From the NCBI RefSeq assembly GCF_001510645.1, contig NZ_LMVB01000001.1, forward strand, positions 1,292,436 through 1,356,435: a DNA stretch of 64,000 nt. The letters are read 5' to 3'. Of this stretch, positions 1-9,093 are shown one piece after another; position 1 is the first letter of the stretch, and each line of letters starts with the position of its first letter. Under the pieces are notes generated by a model that had not been told where the DNA came from, searched no databases, and was given only the letters and a program-made list of their open reading frames with translations. The position numbers and the translations under genes are program-made. The stretch comes from Paenibacillus sp. FJAT-29882. GTDB taxonomy: Bacteria > Bacillota > Bacilli > Bacillales > DSM-1321.

Positions 1-1
1 A

Positions 2-328
2 TTTATGGGAATATTAACGATGGAAGTCGAGAAGCAATTAAAAGGAAGACTCCTGTTAATGCCGGAGTTAACGTACTGGTCAGAAGGTCAGGACAAAGCA
101 GATCTCATAGAAATATGGAAAATAAAATTGGCGGAAACTGATTTCAAGCACGTTTTTTGGATTACATCTGACAGTGAGTGGAAAAGATATGAAGATGAGC
201 TTCCAGGTTCACTCCTATGGATTCCTTCTATTAGGCTTGAACATTTAGAAGAAGGACAAGCAAGGCAGATGATGAACGATCAAGTGCATCAAATGCTCGA
301 TATGCTTACGCAAAGCTGGAATAAATAG
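2..328 (+). CDS. ypiF: YpiF family protein (DUF2487), 5'-truncated
   Basis: The reading frame is open to the left edge of the window, so the true start probably lies outside; the first internal ATG is at 5. About 107 residues remain, against roughly 150 in the B. subtilis relative. The visible part has the family layout of a short alpha/beta protein with the segment FKHVFWITSD and the C-terminal helix around EEGQARQMMNDQVHQ. It directly precedes qcrA, as ypiF does in B. subtilis. The biochemical function of the family is not known to me. The assignment rests on position and overall similarity as remembered. Confidence 0.75.
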   Translation, partial: FMGILTMEVEKQLKGRLLLMPELTYWSEGQDKADLIEIWKIKLAETDFKHVFWITSDSEWKRYEDELPGSLLWIPSIRLEHLEEGQARQMMNDQVHQMLDMLTQSWNK

Positions 329-390
329 CATTGGATACACAGGCAATATACCACAATATTGCCATCATTTAGGACCGACATATATTGACC

Positions 391-419
391 TTGACGGAAT
401 ATTGAGATATCATTGTAAT
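391..419 (+). promoter_or_regulatory. Predicted sigma-A promoter of qcrABC
   Basis: TTGACG at 391-396 and TGTAAT at 414-419 are separated by 17 nt, a good vegetative promoter about 70 nt upstream of the qcrA start. No CcpA or other operator was recognised. Confidence 0.55.
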
Positions 420-488
420 GTCCTAGTTTTATAGTGTTGCTATTTATTGGTTAATTGGTTCAGAATAGTAATAGAGGGGGGGAAAAGC

Positions 489-995
489 ATGAGTAAGCGT
501 AATGTTTCACGACGTCAGTTCCTTAATTACACTCTTACAGGTGTAGGCGGTTTCATGGCTGCAGGAATATTAATGCCAATGGTTCGATTCGCGGTTGATC
601 CAGTGTTGAAAGCAAGTGCATCAGGAGGATTTATCCCAACGAGTCAGAAAGTTTCGGAATTGACAGCGGAACCAATCCGAGTTGATTACACATTTGATCA
701 AATCGATGGTTGGTACGAGTCCCAAGTGACGAATACGGCATGGGTATATAAAGCAGATGATGGTAAAATCGTTGCTCTATCACCTGTGTGTAAGCACTTA
801 GGATGTACTGTTGCTTGGAATACAGACAAAGAACATCCAGAACAATTTTTCTGCCCTTGCCACAATGGTAGATACACAAAAAATGGGGTAAACGTACCAG
901 GAACTCCACCGATCAAACCGCTAGATGTTTATGAAACGCAAGAAAAAGACGGAATTCTTTATTTAGGGTTACTAAAACCGCATGAGGGGGCGTAA
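489..995 (+). CDS. qcrA: Menaquinol:cytochrome c reductase iron-sulfur (Rieske) subunit
   Basis: This is the Rieske subunit of the bc-type complex that passes electrons from menaquinol to cytochrome c at the cell membrane. The 168-residue protein begins with a positively charged stretch (SKRNVSRRQF) followed by a hydrophobic anchor at about residues 14-33, consistent with a Tat-type uncleaved anchor. The cluster ligands are visible as CKHLGC at 101-106 and CPCH at 122-125. I chose the ATG at 489 because a purine-rich ribosome site (GAGGGGGGGA, about 472-481) precedes it; the frame is open further upstream to 447 without a ribosome site. It is the first gene of qcrABC. Confidence 0.96.
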   Translation: MSKRNVSRRQFLNYTLTGVGGFMAAGILMPMVRFAVDPVLKASASGGFIPTSQKVSELTAEPIRVDYTFDQIDGWYESQVTNTAWVYKADDGKIVALSPVCKHLGCTVAWNTDKEHPEQFFCPCHNGRYTKNGVNVPGTPPIKPLDVYETQEKDGILYLGLLKPHEGA

Positions 996-998
996 TCA

Positions 999-1673
999 TT
1001 GTTAAACAAGATTTATGATTGGGTTGACGAACGTTTAGACATTGCGCCCATATGGCGGGATATTGCTGACCATGAGGTTCCTGAACACGTAAACCCTGCA
1101 CACCATTTTTCAGCATTTGTTTATTGTTTTGGGGGCTTAACCTTCTTCATTACAGTCATCCAAATTCTTTCAGGTATGTTCTTAACCATGTATTATGTAC
1201 CTGATATCGTGAATGCATGGGAGTCTGTTTACTACTTACAAAACGAAGTGGCATTTGGGCAAATTGTACGAGGTATGCATCACTGGGGAGCAAGTCTAGT
1301 TATTGTGATGATGTTCTTACATACTCTTCGGGTTTTCTTTCAGGGAGCTTATAAAAAACCGCGTGAGCTTAACTGGGTTGTTGGAGTACTAATTTTCTTT
1401 GTCATGTTAGCTTTAGGTTTGACAGGTTATTTATTACCATGGGATATGAAAGCGGTTTTTGCTACAAAAGTTACATTAACAATCGCTGACTCTGTTCCAT
1501 TGATTGGTCCAGCTATTAAAACATTAATTGCTGGAGATCCGACGATTGTTGGAGCGCAGACGTTAACTCGTTTCTTTGCGATACATGTCTTCTTCTTACC
1601 AGCTGCACTATTAGGGTTAATCGCAGCTCACTTTATAATGATCAGAAAACAAGGAATTTCAGGACCGTTGTAA
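999..1673 (+). CDS. qcrB: Menaquinol:cytochrome c reductase cytochrome b subunit
   Basis: Cytochrome b6-type subunit of 224 residues carrying the b hemes and the quinol site. It has four strongly hydrophobic helices (about 38-60, 94-115, 122-145, 190-212) with histidine-containing motifs such as MHHWGASL and FAIHVFFLPAAL, and ends GISGPL exactly as the B. subtilis protein. The start is TTG at 999, four bases after the qcrA stop codon, with a GAGGGGGCG ribosome site. Length equals that of the B. subtilis protein, so it is intact. It works with the Rieske subunit before it and the cytochrome c subunit after it. Confidence 0.96.
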   Translation: MLNKIYDWVDERLDIAPIWRDIADHEVPEHVNPAHHFSAFVYCFGGLTFFITVIQILSGMFLTMYYVPDIVNAWESVYYLQNEVAFGQIVRGMHHWGASLVIVMMFLHTLRVFFQGAYKKPRELNWVVGVLIFFVMLALGLTGYLLPWDMKAVFATKVTLTIADSVPLIGPAIKTLIAGDPTIVGAQTLTRFFAIHVFFLPAALLGLIAAHFIMIRKQGISGPL

Positions 1674-1818
1674 GAAACCCAGAAGCGCTTTAGAAATCTA
1701 GTTTGTACAACTGGACAAGCTTCCGGCTCAAATGCGTAGACTGCATTTACAGGACATAGAAATATTTTTATTCAATAACCTAAATAATAACCTTTTCATA
1801 AAGGAGGGGGATTGTTCA

Positions 1819-2583
1819 ATGCATCGTGGAAAAGGTATGAAATTCGTAGGTGATTCTCGAATCTCAGCGAATAGTAAACCGTTTATTCCGAAAGACTATT
1901 CGGAATACCCAGGTAAAACTGAAGCATTTTGGCCGAATTTCTTATTGAAAGAATGGTTGGTTGGAGCCGTATTCCTTGTTGGTTTTCTTTGCTTAACGGC
2001 AGCGCACCCGTCGCCGCTTGAAAGAATTGCCGACCCGACAGATACTGCATATATTCCACTTCCTGACTGGTATTTCTTATTTCTTTACCAGTTACTGAAG
2101 TATACGTATGCTTCAGGTCCATTTAATATTGTAGGTTCAATAATTATTCCTACACTTGCATTTGGGGGATTGTTACTTGCGCCGTTTCTTGATCGTGGTC
2201 CAGAACGCCGTCCTACGAAACGTCCATTCGCAACTGGCTTTATGCTATTAGCCATCGCAGGGGTTGTGTTCTTGACTTGGCAATCTGTTTATTACCATGA
2301 CTGGGATAAAGCAGCTACACAAGGGAAGATTGTTGAAGGGGTAGCGATTGATAAAGAGGCTGATGGCTACAAAGCCCTTGAAGCAAATACTTGTCTTTCT
2401 TGCCATGGTGCTGAATTGACAGGGGGAGCTGGTCCAGCTCTTATCGATACTGGGCATACTGCTGATGAGATTAAAGACATTGCCAAAAATGGTACTGGTG
2501 GAATGCCTGCTGGTATTTTTAAAGGTTCTGATGAAGAACTAGAAGCTCTTGCTGATTTTCTTGTGAATTTATCAGCTAAATAA
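1819..2583 (+). CDS. qcrC: Menaquinol:cytochrome c reductase cytochrome b/c subunit
   Basis: A fusion subunit typical of Bacillaceae. The N-terminal half corresponds to subunit IV of b6f complexes (helices near 44-62, 95-120 and 138-158), and the C-terminal part is a cytochrome c domain with a CLSCH heme-attachment motif at residues 192-196 and a methionine-containing segment (GGMPAG) suitable as distal ligand. The protein is 254 residues. The frame is open upstream to 1732, but the ATG at 1819 follows AAGGAGGGGG and gives the family start MHRGKG. A 145-nt gap separates it from qcrB with no recognised feature. It closes the operon; a terminator follows. Confidence 0.95.
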   Translation: MHRGKGMKFVGDSRISANSKPFIPKDYSEYPGKTEAFWPNFLLKEWLVGAVFLVGFLCLTAAHPSPLERIADPTDTAYIPLPDWYFLFLYQLLKYTYASGPFNIVGSIIIPTLAFGGLLLAPFLDRGPERRPTKRPFATGFMLLAIAGVVFLTWQSVYYHDWDKAATQGKIVEGVAIDKEADGYKALEANTCLSCHGAELTGGAGPALIDTGHTADEIKDIAKNGTGGMPAGIFKGSDEELEALADFLVNLSAK

Positions 2584-2594
2584 TGTGTGAAGAA

Positions 2595-2645
2595 AGAGGA
2601 TATCCCATAAGTAAGGGTCAGACCCTTTGGGACATCCTCTTTTTT
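2595..2645 (+). terminator. Terminator after qcrC
   Basis: AGAGGATATCCCA (2595-2607) pairs with TGGGACATCCTCT (2628-2640), followed by six T. The loop contains GGGTCAGACCC. Almost the same stem is used again at 24128-24162. Confidence 0.85.
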
Positions 2646-2689
2646 GTCATTTCATTTACATGAATAACTTGAAAGAAAGAGGTATATAT

Positions 2690-3280
2690 ATGAATCTGAT
2701 CTATCCGATTCTTGCAAATAAGAAGTTTATCATGATGTTGCTAGTGATTAATATATTCGGAACATTGTATGGTTACATTTGGTATGGAAGCCAACTTGCT
2801 GTTACTCCTACCATTTTTCTTCCATTCGTTCCGGATAGCCCAACTGCATCTTTGTTTTTTGTATTTGTTTTACTTGCCTTTCTATTGAAAAAGAGTTGGG
2901 GGCTAATGGAAGCACTTGCGATCATGACCCTTTTTAAATATGGAATGTGGGCAGTGGTGATGAATGTATTGACATTATATACGACAGGAGAACTTGCTTG
3001 GCAAGGATATATGCTGATAGCTTCTCACTTAGGAATGGCGATTCAAGGAATCTTGTATTCACCATTTTATCGAATTAAGCCATGGCATTTTATTGTCGCA
3101 GGAATTTGGACTTTACATAATGACGTGATTGATTATGTTTTTGATATGATGCCGGTTTATCGAGATTTACTTGTACATATGAATGAAATAGGCTATTTTA
3201 CATTTTGGCTCAGCTTGCTTTCGATATTTATTGCCTACTATTTTGGGTATAGAGAAAAAAGATTTACATTATCCCTTTGA
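2690..3280 (+). CDS. ypjA: YpjA family membrane protein (DUF1405)
   Basis: A 196-residue polytopic membrane protein with about six hydrophobic helices (for example near 13-32, 48-65, 75-95, 160-185). It lies between qcrC and ypjB, the B. subtilis position of ypjA. I chose the ATG at 2690, which follows GAAAGAGGT; the frame continues upstream into the qcrC terminator, which cannot be coding here. No catalytic motif was recognised and the function of the family is unknown to me. It may have its own weak expression since a terminator precedes it. Confidence 0.8.
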   Translation: MNLIYPILANKKFIMMLLVINIFGTLYGYIWYGSQLAVTPTIFLPFVPDSPTASLFFVFVLLAFLLKKSWGLMEALAIMTLFKYGMWAVVMNVLTLYTTGELAWQGYMLIASHLGMAIQGILYSPFYRIKPWHFIVAGIWTLHNDVIDYVFDMMPVYRDLLVHMNEIGYFTFWLSLLSIFIAYYFGYREKRFTLSL

Positions 3281-3357
3281 AATTTTTGTGAAACGGTGGT
3301 CTACTCCATCTTCCATTCTCATATTGATTAATAGAGAAATAAGGAGGGACAAGGAGT

Positions 3358-4152
3358 ATGGTGAAAAAAATCCTGGTGCTTGCACTGCTGCTAGTAATCA
3401 CCGTTTCTTTTTATCAAGTTCGTGCTGAGCCTTCTGAAAGTATGGGGCAGTTGGATTCCATCTCCGACGAAGCACTAAGACTTGTAGAAATGAAACGATA
3501 TAAAGAAACAGAGAAGATTCTTCAAAAATTTTCAGCACGTTATCTGCTTTCATCAAAAGAAAAAGAGCTTTTTAGCATGGCTGAATTAAGAGTTGTTACT
3601 GCTGCTTATGATGATGCACTGGAAGTCGTTCAAACCTTAGAAAAAACAGATTCTGAAAAAATAAATGCTGTGACGAAGTTTCGATTAGTACTGGATGCCG
3701 TCAATTCGAATAACCAGCCATTGTGGATGGCTTTAGAAGATCCAATCATGGAAGCCTTTAATGAAGCAAAAGAAGCAGTTAAAGCAGGGGATTCAGAAGG
3801 ATTCAATGATGGGTTGAATGATTTGTTATCACAGTACAATCTCATATATCCAAGTTTAAAAGTTTCAGTGTCATCTGAGAAGCTTCAACAGCTTGATGCT
3901 CGTGTAACTTATATGGATCAATATCGTCCGGTTATGTTAATGATGGAGTCAAACGAACAGGAATGGGATGCATTGGAACAGGATTTAAAGTCTATATTTG
4001 ATGAGCCCCATGAGGATGAAGCAGATCCATCATTATGGTGGGTAATTATTTCAACAGGAAGCATTATTATCCTAACATTATCTTATGTAGGCTGGAGAAA
4101 ATACAAAGGCAATGAGAAGGCAGAAAAGTCACGGAAAGATCACAATGTTTGA
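3358..4152 (+). CDS. ypjB: Sporulation protein YpjB
   Basis: A 264-residue protein with an N-terminal signal sequence or anchor (about residues 4-24), a mostly helical extracytoplasmic domain, and a second hydrophobic helix near 225-245 followed by a lysine-rich cytoplasmic tail. This matches the B. subtilis YpjB architecture, a protein linked to sporulation. Translation starts at ATG 3358 after AAGGAGGGACAAGGAG. The position after ypjA supports the call. No enzymatic motif is visible. Confidence 0.8.
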   Translation: MVKKILVLALLLVITVSFYQVRAEPSESMGQLDSISDEALRLVEMKRYKETEKILQKFSARYLLSSKEKELFSMAELRVVTAAYDDALEVVQTLEKTDSEKINAVTKFRLVLDAVNSNNQPLWMALEDPIMEAFNEAKEAVKAGDSEGFNDGLNDLLSQYNLIYPSLKVSVSSEKLQQLDARVTYMDQYRPVMLMMESNEQEWDALEQDLKSIFDEPHEDEADPSLWWVIISTGSIIILTLSYVGWRKYKGNEKAEKSRKDHNV

Positions 4153-4206
4153 CAGAGATGATCGCTACTTTTACAATTGAAATAATCATTCTTTTAGGAG
4201 GAAACA

Positions 4207-4884
4207 ATGTTTTTACTTTACTTTGCGATTATCATCTTAGTCCCGCTATTCGCTCAAATGAAAGTGAAAAGCGCCTACAAAAAATATTCTAAAGTGCCTG
4301 CTTCATCAAGAATGTCGGGTGCAGAGGCGGCAAGAAGAATTCTAGATTCAAATGGTTTGTATCATGTTACGGTAGAAGAAACTCGAGGGGTTCTTAGTGA
4401 TCACTATGATCCACGATCTAAAACAGTTCGCTTATCCTCAGATAATTATCACGGTCATTCTGTGGCAGGCGTTGCCATTGCGGCCCATGAGGTAGGTCAT
4501 GCTATTCAGGATCAACAGAATTACTCACCGCTTCGTTTACGTCACACATTAGTACCAGTGGCCAATATTGGTTCGAATTTTTCATGGATCTTGATCATTA
4601 TCGGTATGATAGCCCATATGAGTAATTTTGTCTTACTTGGCATTATTTTCATGGCGGCAGCTGTTGTATTCCAACTTGTGACGCTCCCGGTAGAATTTAA
4701 TGCTTCATCTCGTGCAATGAACCAGGTGGTTACTCTAGGCGTTATTCGTAACGATGAAGAGCGTGAGACGAAAAAAGTATTGAACGCAGCAGCATTAACA
4801 TATGTTGCGGCAGCCCTTGTAGCTGTACTTGAATTACTCCGTTTAGTTTTAATATACACGGGTATGACTAGAAGTGACGATTAG
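4207..4884 (+). CDS. YugP-type zinc metallopeptidase
   Basis: A 225-residue membrane protein with the zinc-binding signature HEVGH (in AIAAHEVGHAIQDQQ, about residues 97-101) and four hydrophobic segments (1-15, about 120-137, 143-163, 196-217). This is the arrangement of the YugP family of putative neutral zinc metallopeptidases. The start at ATG 4207 follows TTTTAGGAGGAAACA. In B. subtilis yugP is elsewhere, so its presence between ypjB and ypjC is a local difference. The substrate is not known; membrane protein turnover is only an inference. A strong terminator follows directly. Confidence 0.85.
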   Translation: MFLLYFAIIILVPLFAQMKVKSAYKKYSKVPASSRMSGAEAARRILDSNGLYHVTVEETRGVLSDHYDPRSKTVRLSSDNYHGHSVAGVAIAAHEVGHAIQDQQNYSPLRLRHTLVPVANIGSNFSWILIIIGMIAHMSNFVLLGIIFMAAAVVFQLVTLPVEFNASSRAMNQVVTLGVIRNDEERETKKVLNAAALTYVAAALVAVLELLRLVLIYTGMTRSDD

Positions 4885-4917
4885 AAAAAAAGCAGCTCCT
4901 TAGGACCTGCTTTTTTT
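4885..4917 (+). terminator. Terminator after the metallopeptidase gene
   Basis: AGCAGCTCC pairs with GGACCTGCT (one mismatch) across a short loop, flanked by seven A before and seven T after, so it could act in both directions. The remaining ~260 nt before ypjC's stop codon hold nothing I recognise. Confidence 0.85.
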
Positions 4918-5176
4918 CATTGTTAAGCGTAATTATACGCAATTATTTTTGTGGATCACTTAATTAGTCTGTCTGAATCCGCCGAAAGCTTCTTACCCAT
5001 TGTAGTATGGTTCCACTTGATGATTAAGTTAATGAATGATTGGATGAAAATACTGATTTTGAAGTGAGGGCATATTTTTAGAGAGTTTTACAGATGCTCC
5101 ACCTTCATCCATAGAATGACTACTGTTAAATTTGGATTGGGAATTTTGATATCGGCGAGTGGATCAGTGGGTATAT

Positions 5177-6070
5177 TTACCGTTCGATTGGATTTTTATT
5201 CTCATCTAATGTAAACCCTTCTCCAAGTACATCGTGAACTTCACTGACAGATACGAAAGCATGTGGATCTACAGAAGTGATAATGTTCTTTAAACGGACA
5301 ATTTCCGTTTTTCCAACGACACAGTATAGCACTTCCCGATCTTCCTTTGTAAATGAACCATACCCCTTTAGAACGGTAATTCCCCGTCCCATTTCCTTCA
5401 TAATTTTTTTTGCAATTGCTTCGTTATTGCGACTAATGATCATCGCGCCACGCGCAGAATATGCGCCTTCCTGCATGAAGTCAATAACGCGAGCAGCGAT
5501 AAAGACTGCAACGAGCGTGTACATTGCTTCACGATATTCAAGATAGGTAATAATGGAAATTAAGATAACGACCGCATCAAATAAAAACATCGTTCTACCC
5601 ATATTATGCCCCCAATATCGATTGGCAAGCCTTGCGATAATATCAACGCCTCCAGTTGTACCTCCATAACGAAAGATGATACCGAGTCCTACACCGATAA
5701 AAACCCCTGCAAATAAAGCAACAAGCATTAAGTCATTTCCGAGAGTTAATTTAATTTCATTTCGTTCAAAAATCCAAAGCCAAAAGGAAACGCCAACTGT
5801 CCCGATAATGGTATATAGAAACGTGGTTCGACCAAGGAACTTCCAGCCGATGAAAAATAAAGGAATATTTAGAATAAGGTTCGTATAAGCTGGGTTAATT
5901 CCAGCTAATTGATATATAATCAAGGTAAGGCCAGTGAAACCGCCTTCTGCTAAGTGGTTTTGCATATTAAAGTGTACAAGACCAAAACCAAAAATAGCTG
6001 CGCCAAATAAAATGAACAAAATATTTTTAAATCTCAAACCGTATATCAAGCGTTTGACCTCCAATATCAA
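5177..6070 (-). CDS. ypjC: YitT family membrane protein with DUF2179 domain
   Basis: A 297-residue minus-strand protein. Residues about 15-205 form the YitT-type membrane domain with five to six helices and the glycine-rich FRYGGTTGGVDIIARL segment typical of the family. The C-terminal ~85 residues form a soluble DUF2179 domain (GRGITVLKGYGSFTKEDREVL). It corresponds to YpjC in the B. subtilis gene order. The role is unknown; related proteins are often guessed to be transporters. It is convergent with the metallopeptidase gene and divergent from ypjD. Confidence 0.85.
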   Translation of the reverse strand: MILEVKRLIYGLRFKNILFILFGAAIFGFGLVHFNMQNHLAEGGFTGLTLIIYQLAGINPAYTNLILNIPLFFIGWKFLGRTTFLYTIIGTVGVSFWLWIFERNEIKLTLGNDLMLVALFAGVFIGVGLGIIFRYGGTTGGVDIIARLANRYWGHNMGRTMFLFDAVVILISIITYLEYREAMYTLVAVFIAARVIDFMQEGAYSARGAMIISRNNEAIAKKIMKEMGRGITVLKGYGSFTKEDREVLYCVVGKTEIVRLKNIITSVDPHAFVSVSEVHDVLGEGFTLDENKNPIER

Positions 6071-6074
6071 TTAT

Positions 6075-6555
6075 AATAAAGTGAAACTTCCATTAGCGGT
6101 GACCTTTCGCTAATGGTTAGTCTCATTCTAGTGTCGCTAAATCGCAAGCTACCGCTTCGATAAAGCGACACTACGAACTAAGGTTCAATGAAATCAACAG
6201 ACTAAGCGCGTCCTGCGGCAACGTCTGTGTGACCCACTTCCTGTGGGCGCAAACTTACCTTTTGAAAACCACAAAGGTAAGTTTCGCTGTACCTCACCAA
6301 TCGGGGGTTTACAGGCTGTTTTTCAAAAGCTAGCAATTTTAATCTTTCGCAAGAGTATATTTGATGATAATTAATACAGTCTGTTAAACCGGGATAAAGT
6401 GAACCCCACTTAGGTGGCATCTTAAAGTCTATGAAATCAGGGTAAACGAGAATGTTCTTTATTATATCGAATTCTAATACTAGTTACAAACAATGGAAAA
6501 TCAAGTGGAAATCCAACCAGTAGGGGGCTTACTGCCTGTTAATGCGGGATAAACG
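6075..6555. repeat. Repeat family A, copy A1 (long form, ~480 bp)
   Basis: It starts ATAAAGTGAAACTTC and ends GGGGGCTTACTGCCTGTTAATGCGGGATAA. Inside are nested hairpins: GTGTCGCT/AAGCGACAC, and the module CAGACTAAGCGCGTCCTGCGGCAACGTCTG, which is also present in copy A2. The order of modules is the same as in the reverse complement of 14801-15170. The ORF-like stretch here is not coding. No gene lies between 6071 and 6806. Confidence 0.8.
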
Positions 6556-6608
6556 AAAATCTTGTCATATAAGTGATTTTTGGCTAACATGGGGAAGAGA
6601 TTCACTAT

Positions 6609-6630
6609 AGAGGTTGTACAAAAAGTTCAG
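6609..6630. repeat. Repeat family C, end fragment
   Basis: AGAGGTTGTACAAAAAGTTC resembles the 5' end of the copies at 33301 and 28716. The rest of the element is not recognisable here. Confidence 0.4.
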
Positions 6631-6681
6631 GGGAATTCACCGCAGAAAGAAATTTTTTTCCTTGTGCGGTCATAACTAAAG

Positions 6682-6710
6682 TTGATGTTTAGGACAAAAA
6701 CGTGTTATAT
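6682..6710 (+). promoter_or_regulatory. Candidate promoter for the ypjD-birA run
   Basis: TTGATG and TTATAT with a 17-nt spacer lie about 100 nt before ypjD. The -10 is a poor match, so this is only a candidate. Confidence 0.3.
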
Positions 6711-6806
6711 GCTCCACTACTGTTCTCTTTGACTACAGTTTCTTGTCCTTTTTTAGCCTCCTCTTATAGCACAGATTAATCTAAACTAGTTAGAAAGGTT
6801 GAGGGG

Positions 6807-7154
6807 ATGGAACAGAAAAAAAATATGCAAGATCTTCAAAATGAAGTAGATCAATACATAAGTCAATTTAAGGAAGGCTATTTTAGTCCTTTAGCCATGC
6901 TTGCGAGAATGACCGAGGAACTAGGCGAGCTTTCTCGAGAAGTCAATCATTATTATGGTGAAAAGCCTAAGAAAACGACTGAAAAGGAAAATACAGTTGA
7001 AGAAGAATTGGGAGATCTCCTATTTGTCATCATTTGCTTTGCTAATTCTTTGAATATTGATTTAGCAAAAGCTCATGATCTTGTCATGCATAAATTTAAA
7101 ACACGTGACAAAGACAGATGGACAAAAATTGATGAAGAGAAAAAAGGAGAATAA
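6807..7154 (+). CDS. ypjD: MazG-like nucleotide pyrophosphohydrolase
   Basis: A 115-residue all-helical protein of the MazG superfamily, which hydrolyses nucleoside triphosphates to monophosphates, probably non-canonical ones. The metal-binding acidic motifs are visible as [10 protein letters not shown] and [11 protein letters not shown]. The start ATG at 6807 follows GGTTGAGGGG. It overlaps dapB by one base (TAATG), showing translational coupling at the head of a seven-gene run. The natural substrate cannot be read from the sequence. Confidence 0.88.
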
Positions 7155-7960
7155 TGGCTATGGAAACAACTCGAATCATTGTGGCAGGACCTCGTGGAAG
7201 AATGGGAAGTGAAGCAGTCAAGCTTGTTTTAGAAACGGCGGGCTTTGAATTAGTGGCAGTCATTGACCGTAAACATGATGGGGATAATTTAGGAAATCTT
7301 GACGGGTTCCAGGGAATCGATGCACCGATATATTCAGATATTGAGAAATGTTTTTCCTCAGTCAAAGCGGATGTATTAATCGATTTAACTACACCTGAAG
7401 TTGGGATGTTGCATACGGTTGCTGCTTTAAACCATGGGATTCGTCCGGTAGTTGGGACGACTGGTTTTAGTACAGAAGATTTAGCTGAATTGGAAGACCT
7501 AACAACTGAAAAAGGCTTAGGTTGTATTATTGCTCCGAACTTTGCGGTAGGTGCAGTATTGATGATGAAATTTTCCCAAATGGCTGCTAAATATTTCTCA
7601 GACGTGGAAATTATTGAAATGCATCATGACAAAAAGCTTGATGCCCCGTCAGGTACAGGCGTAAAAACAGCGGAGATGATCAAAGCAGTTCGTGAACCCA
7701 AAGTACAAGGTCACCCTGAAGAAAAGGAAACGATGCAAGGGGCTCGTGGTGCGAATATAGATGGCATGCGTGTACATAGCGTACGCTTACCCGGGTTGAT
7801 TGCTCATCAACAAGTGATGTTCGGCGAAAAAGGTCAAATGCTGACCATTCGTCATGACTCATTCGATCGCGTATCCTTCATGTCTGGTGTTAAGCTTGCA
7901 GTGGATTCTGTTATGAAACTGGATGTGCTTGTTTATGGCTTAGAGAATATTATTGAATAA
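7154..7960 (+). CDS. dapB: 4-hydroxy-tetrahydrodipicolinate reductase
   Basis: It reduces hydroxy-tetrahydrodipicolinate with NAD(P)H in the diaminopimelate/lysine pathway, feeding peptidoglycan and (in spores) dipicolinate. The 268-residue protein starts with a Rossmann nucleotide-binding loop ([10 protein letters not shown]) and has the signature [12 protein letters not shown] with the catalytic histidine/lysine region at about 155-168. The start ATG at 7154 overlaps the ypjD stop; an in-frame ATG at 7160 is an alternative. Length is as expected for the family. Confidence 0.96.
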   Translation: MAMETTRIIVAGPRGRMGSEAVKLVLETAGFELVAVIDRKHDGDNLGNLDGFQGIDAPIYSDIEKCFSSVKADVLIDLTTPEVGMLHTVAALNHGIRPVVGTTGFSTEDLAELEDLTTEKGLGCIIAPNFAVGAVLMMKFSQMAAKYFSDVEIIEMHHDKKLDAPSGTGVKTAEMIKAVREPKVQGHPEEKETMQGARGANIDGMRVHSVRLPGLIAHQQVMFGEKGQMLTIRHDSFDRVSFMSGVKLAVDSVMKLDVLVYGLENIIE

Positions 7961-7978
7961 AAGAGGGGGAGAATACCG

Positions 7979-8386
7979 ATGAAAATTGCATTAATTGCCC
8001 ATGATAATAAGAAAGAAGATATGATTCGATTTGCAACGGCGTATAGAGACATTTTGGAGCAACATGAATTGTTTGCAACTGGTACAACTGGTAGAAGAAT
8101 TAACCAGGAGGTATCTCTTCCGGTTCATTGCTTTAACTCGGGACCGCTTGGGGGCGATCAAGAAATTGGCGCACTTGTATCACGTAATGAAATGGATATG
8201 ATTCTATTCTTTCGTGATCCACTAACTTCTCAGCCACACGAACCTGATGTGAATGCCTTAATCAGACTTTGTGATGTATATCAGGTACCACTGGCAACGA
8301 ATATGGGTACTGCAGAAATAATTATTAGAGGTCTAAAACATGGCTATTTAGACTGGAGAAAACTAGACAAAACAAAAGGTGAGTAA
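7979..8386 (+). CDS. mgsA: Methylglyoxal synthase
   Basis: It converts dihydroxyacetone phosphate to methylglyoxal and phosphate, a bypass of lower glycolysis when phosphate is short. The 135-residue protein has the phosphate-binding loop ATGTTGRR (about residues 37-44), the conserved [12 protein letters not shown] and the catalytic aspartate in FRDPL. ATG at 7979 is preceded by GAGGGGGAGAA. It sits between dapB and the bacillithiol genes; bacillithiol is used to detoxify methylglyoxal in Bacillus, so the neighbourhood makes sense, although that link is inference. Confidence 0.95.
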   Translation: MKIALIAHDNKKEDMIRFATAYRDILEQHELFATGTTGRRINQEVSLPVHCFNSGPLGGDQEIGALVSRNEMDMILFFRDPLTSQPHEPDVNALIRLCDVYQVPLATNMGTAEIIIRGLKHGYLDWRKLDKTKGE

Positions 8387-8387
8387 A

Positions 8388-9092
8388 ATGGAAAAGAAAA
8401 TAGATATATTAGCTTTTGGTGCCCATGCAGATGATGTTGAAATTGGCATGGGAGCCACGCTTGCTAAATTCGCAAAGCTAGGGAAAAAGATTGTCATTTG
8501 CGACTTAACAAAAGCGGAATTGTCTTCAAATGGGACAGTAGAGTTACGTCAACAAGAAGCGAAAAATGCAGCAAAAATCCTTGGTGTTAAGCGAATTTCG
8601 CTAGACCTCCCAGATCGAGGTTTACAGTTGAAAGAAGAATACATACAAGAAATTACAAGTATTATCCGCAAATATCGACCAAGTTTGGTATTTGCACCTT
8701 ATCGAGAAGACCGTCATCCTGACCACGGCAATTGTGCACAACTAGTAGAGGAAGCTGTTTTTTCAGCAGGTATCAGAAAATATATGGAAGAATCAGGTCA
8801 GACTGCCCATAAGATTGCTTCTCTTTATTTTTATATGATTAATGGCTTTCATAAGCCCGATTTTGTCGTTGATGTAACGGAAACGATGGATACAAAGCTT
8901 GAGAGTTTACGGACATATGCAAGTCAATTCCAACAGACGGATACCGCTATTGAGACGCCACTTGTAAATGGGTATATCGAAACGGTGGAGGCAAGAGAGC
9001 GTCTCTTTGGAAAAGAAGTAGGCGTTACGTATGCGGAAGGATTTCTCTCGAAAAAACCATTATTACTTTCACAAGACCTAATAGGAGGATAA
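8388..9092 (+). CDS. bshB1: Bacillithiol biosynthesis deacetylase BshB1
   Basis: A zinc-dependent LmbE-type deacetylase that removes acetate from GlcNAc-malate in bacillithiol synthesis. The 234-residue protein shows the zinc motif [10 protein letters not shown] near the N-terminus and HPDHG further on (about residue 110). The frame can also start at GTG 8379, but AAAGGTGAG (8375-8382) is placed correctly for the ATG at 8388. It follows mgsA without a gap and is followed by bshA one base after its stop. Confidence 0.94.
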   Translation: MEKKIDILAFGAHADDVEIGMGATLAKFAKLGKKIVICDLTKAELSSNGTVELRQQEAKNAAKILGVKRISLDLPDRGLQLKEEYIQEITSIIRKYRPSLVFAPYREDRHPDHGNCAQLVEEAVFSAGIRKYMEESGQTAHKIASLYFYMINGFHKPDFVVDVTETMDTKLESLRTYASQFQQTDTAIETPLVNGYIETVEARERLFGKEVGVTYAEGFLSKKPLLLSQDLIGG

Positions 9093-9093
9093 C

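Noticed and set aside
1732..1818. Upstream extension of qcrC
   Set aside because: The extension has no ribosome site and no match to the family N-terminus; ATG 1819 has both.
6202..6420. 72-codon frame on the minus strand
   Set aside because: It lies inside repeat A1 and consists of the hairpin modules also seen at 14801-15170.
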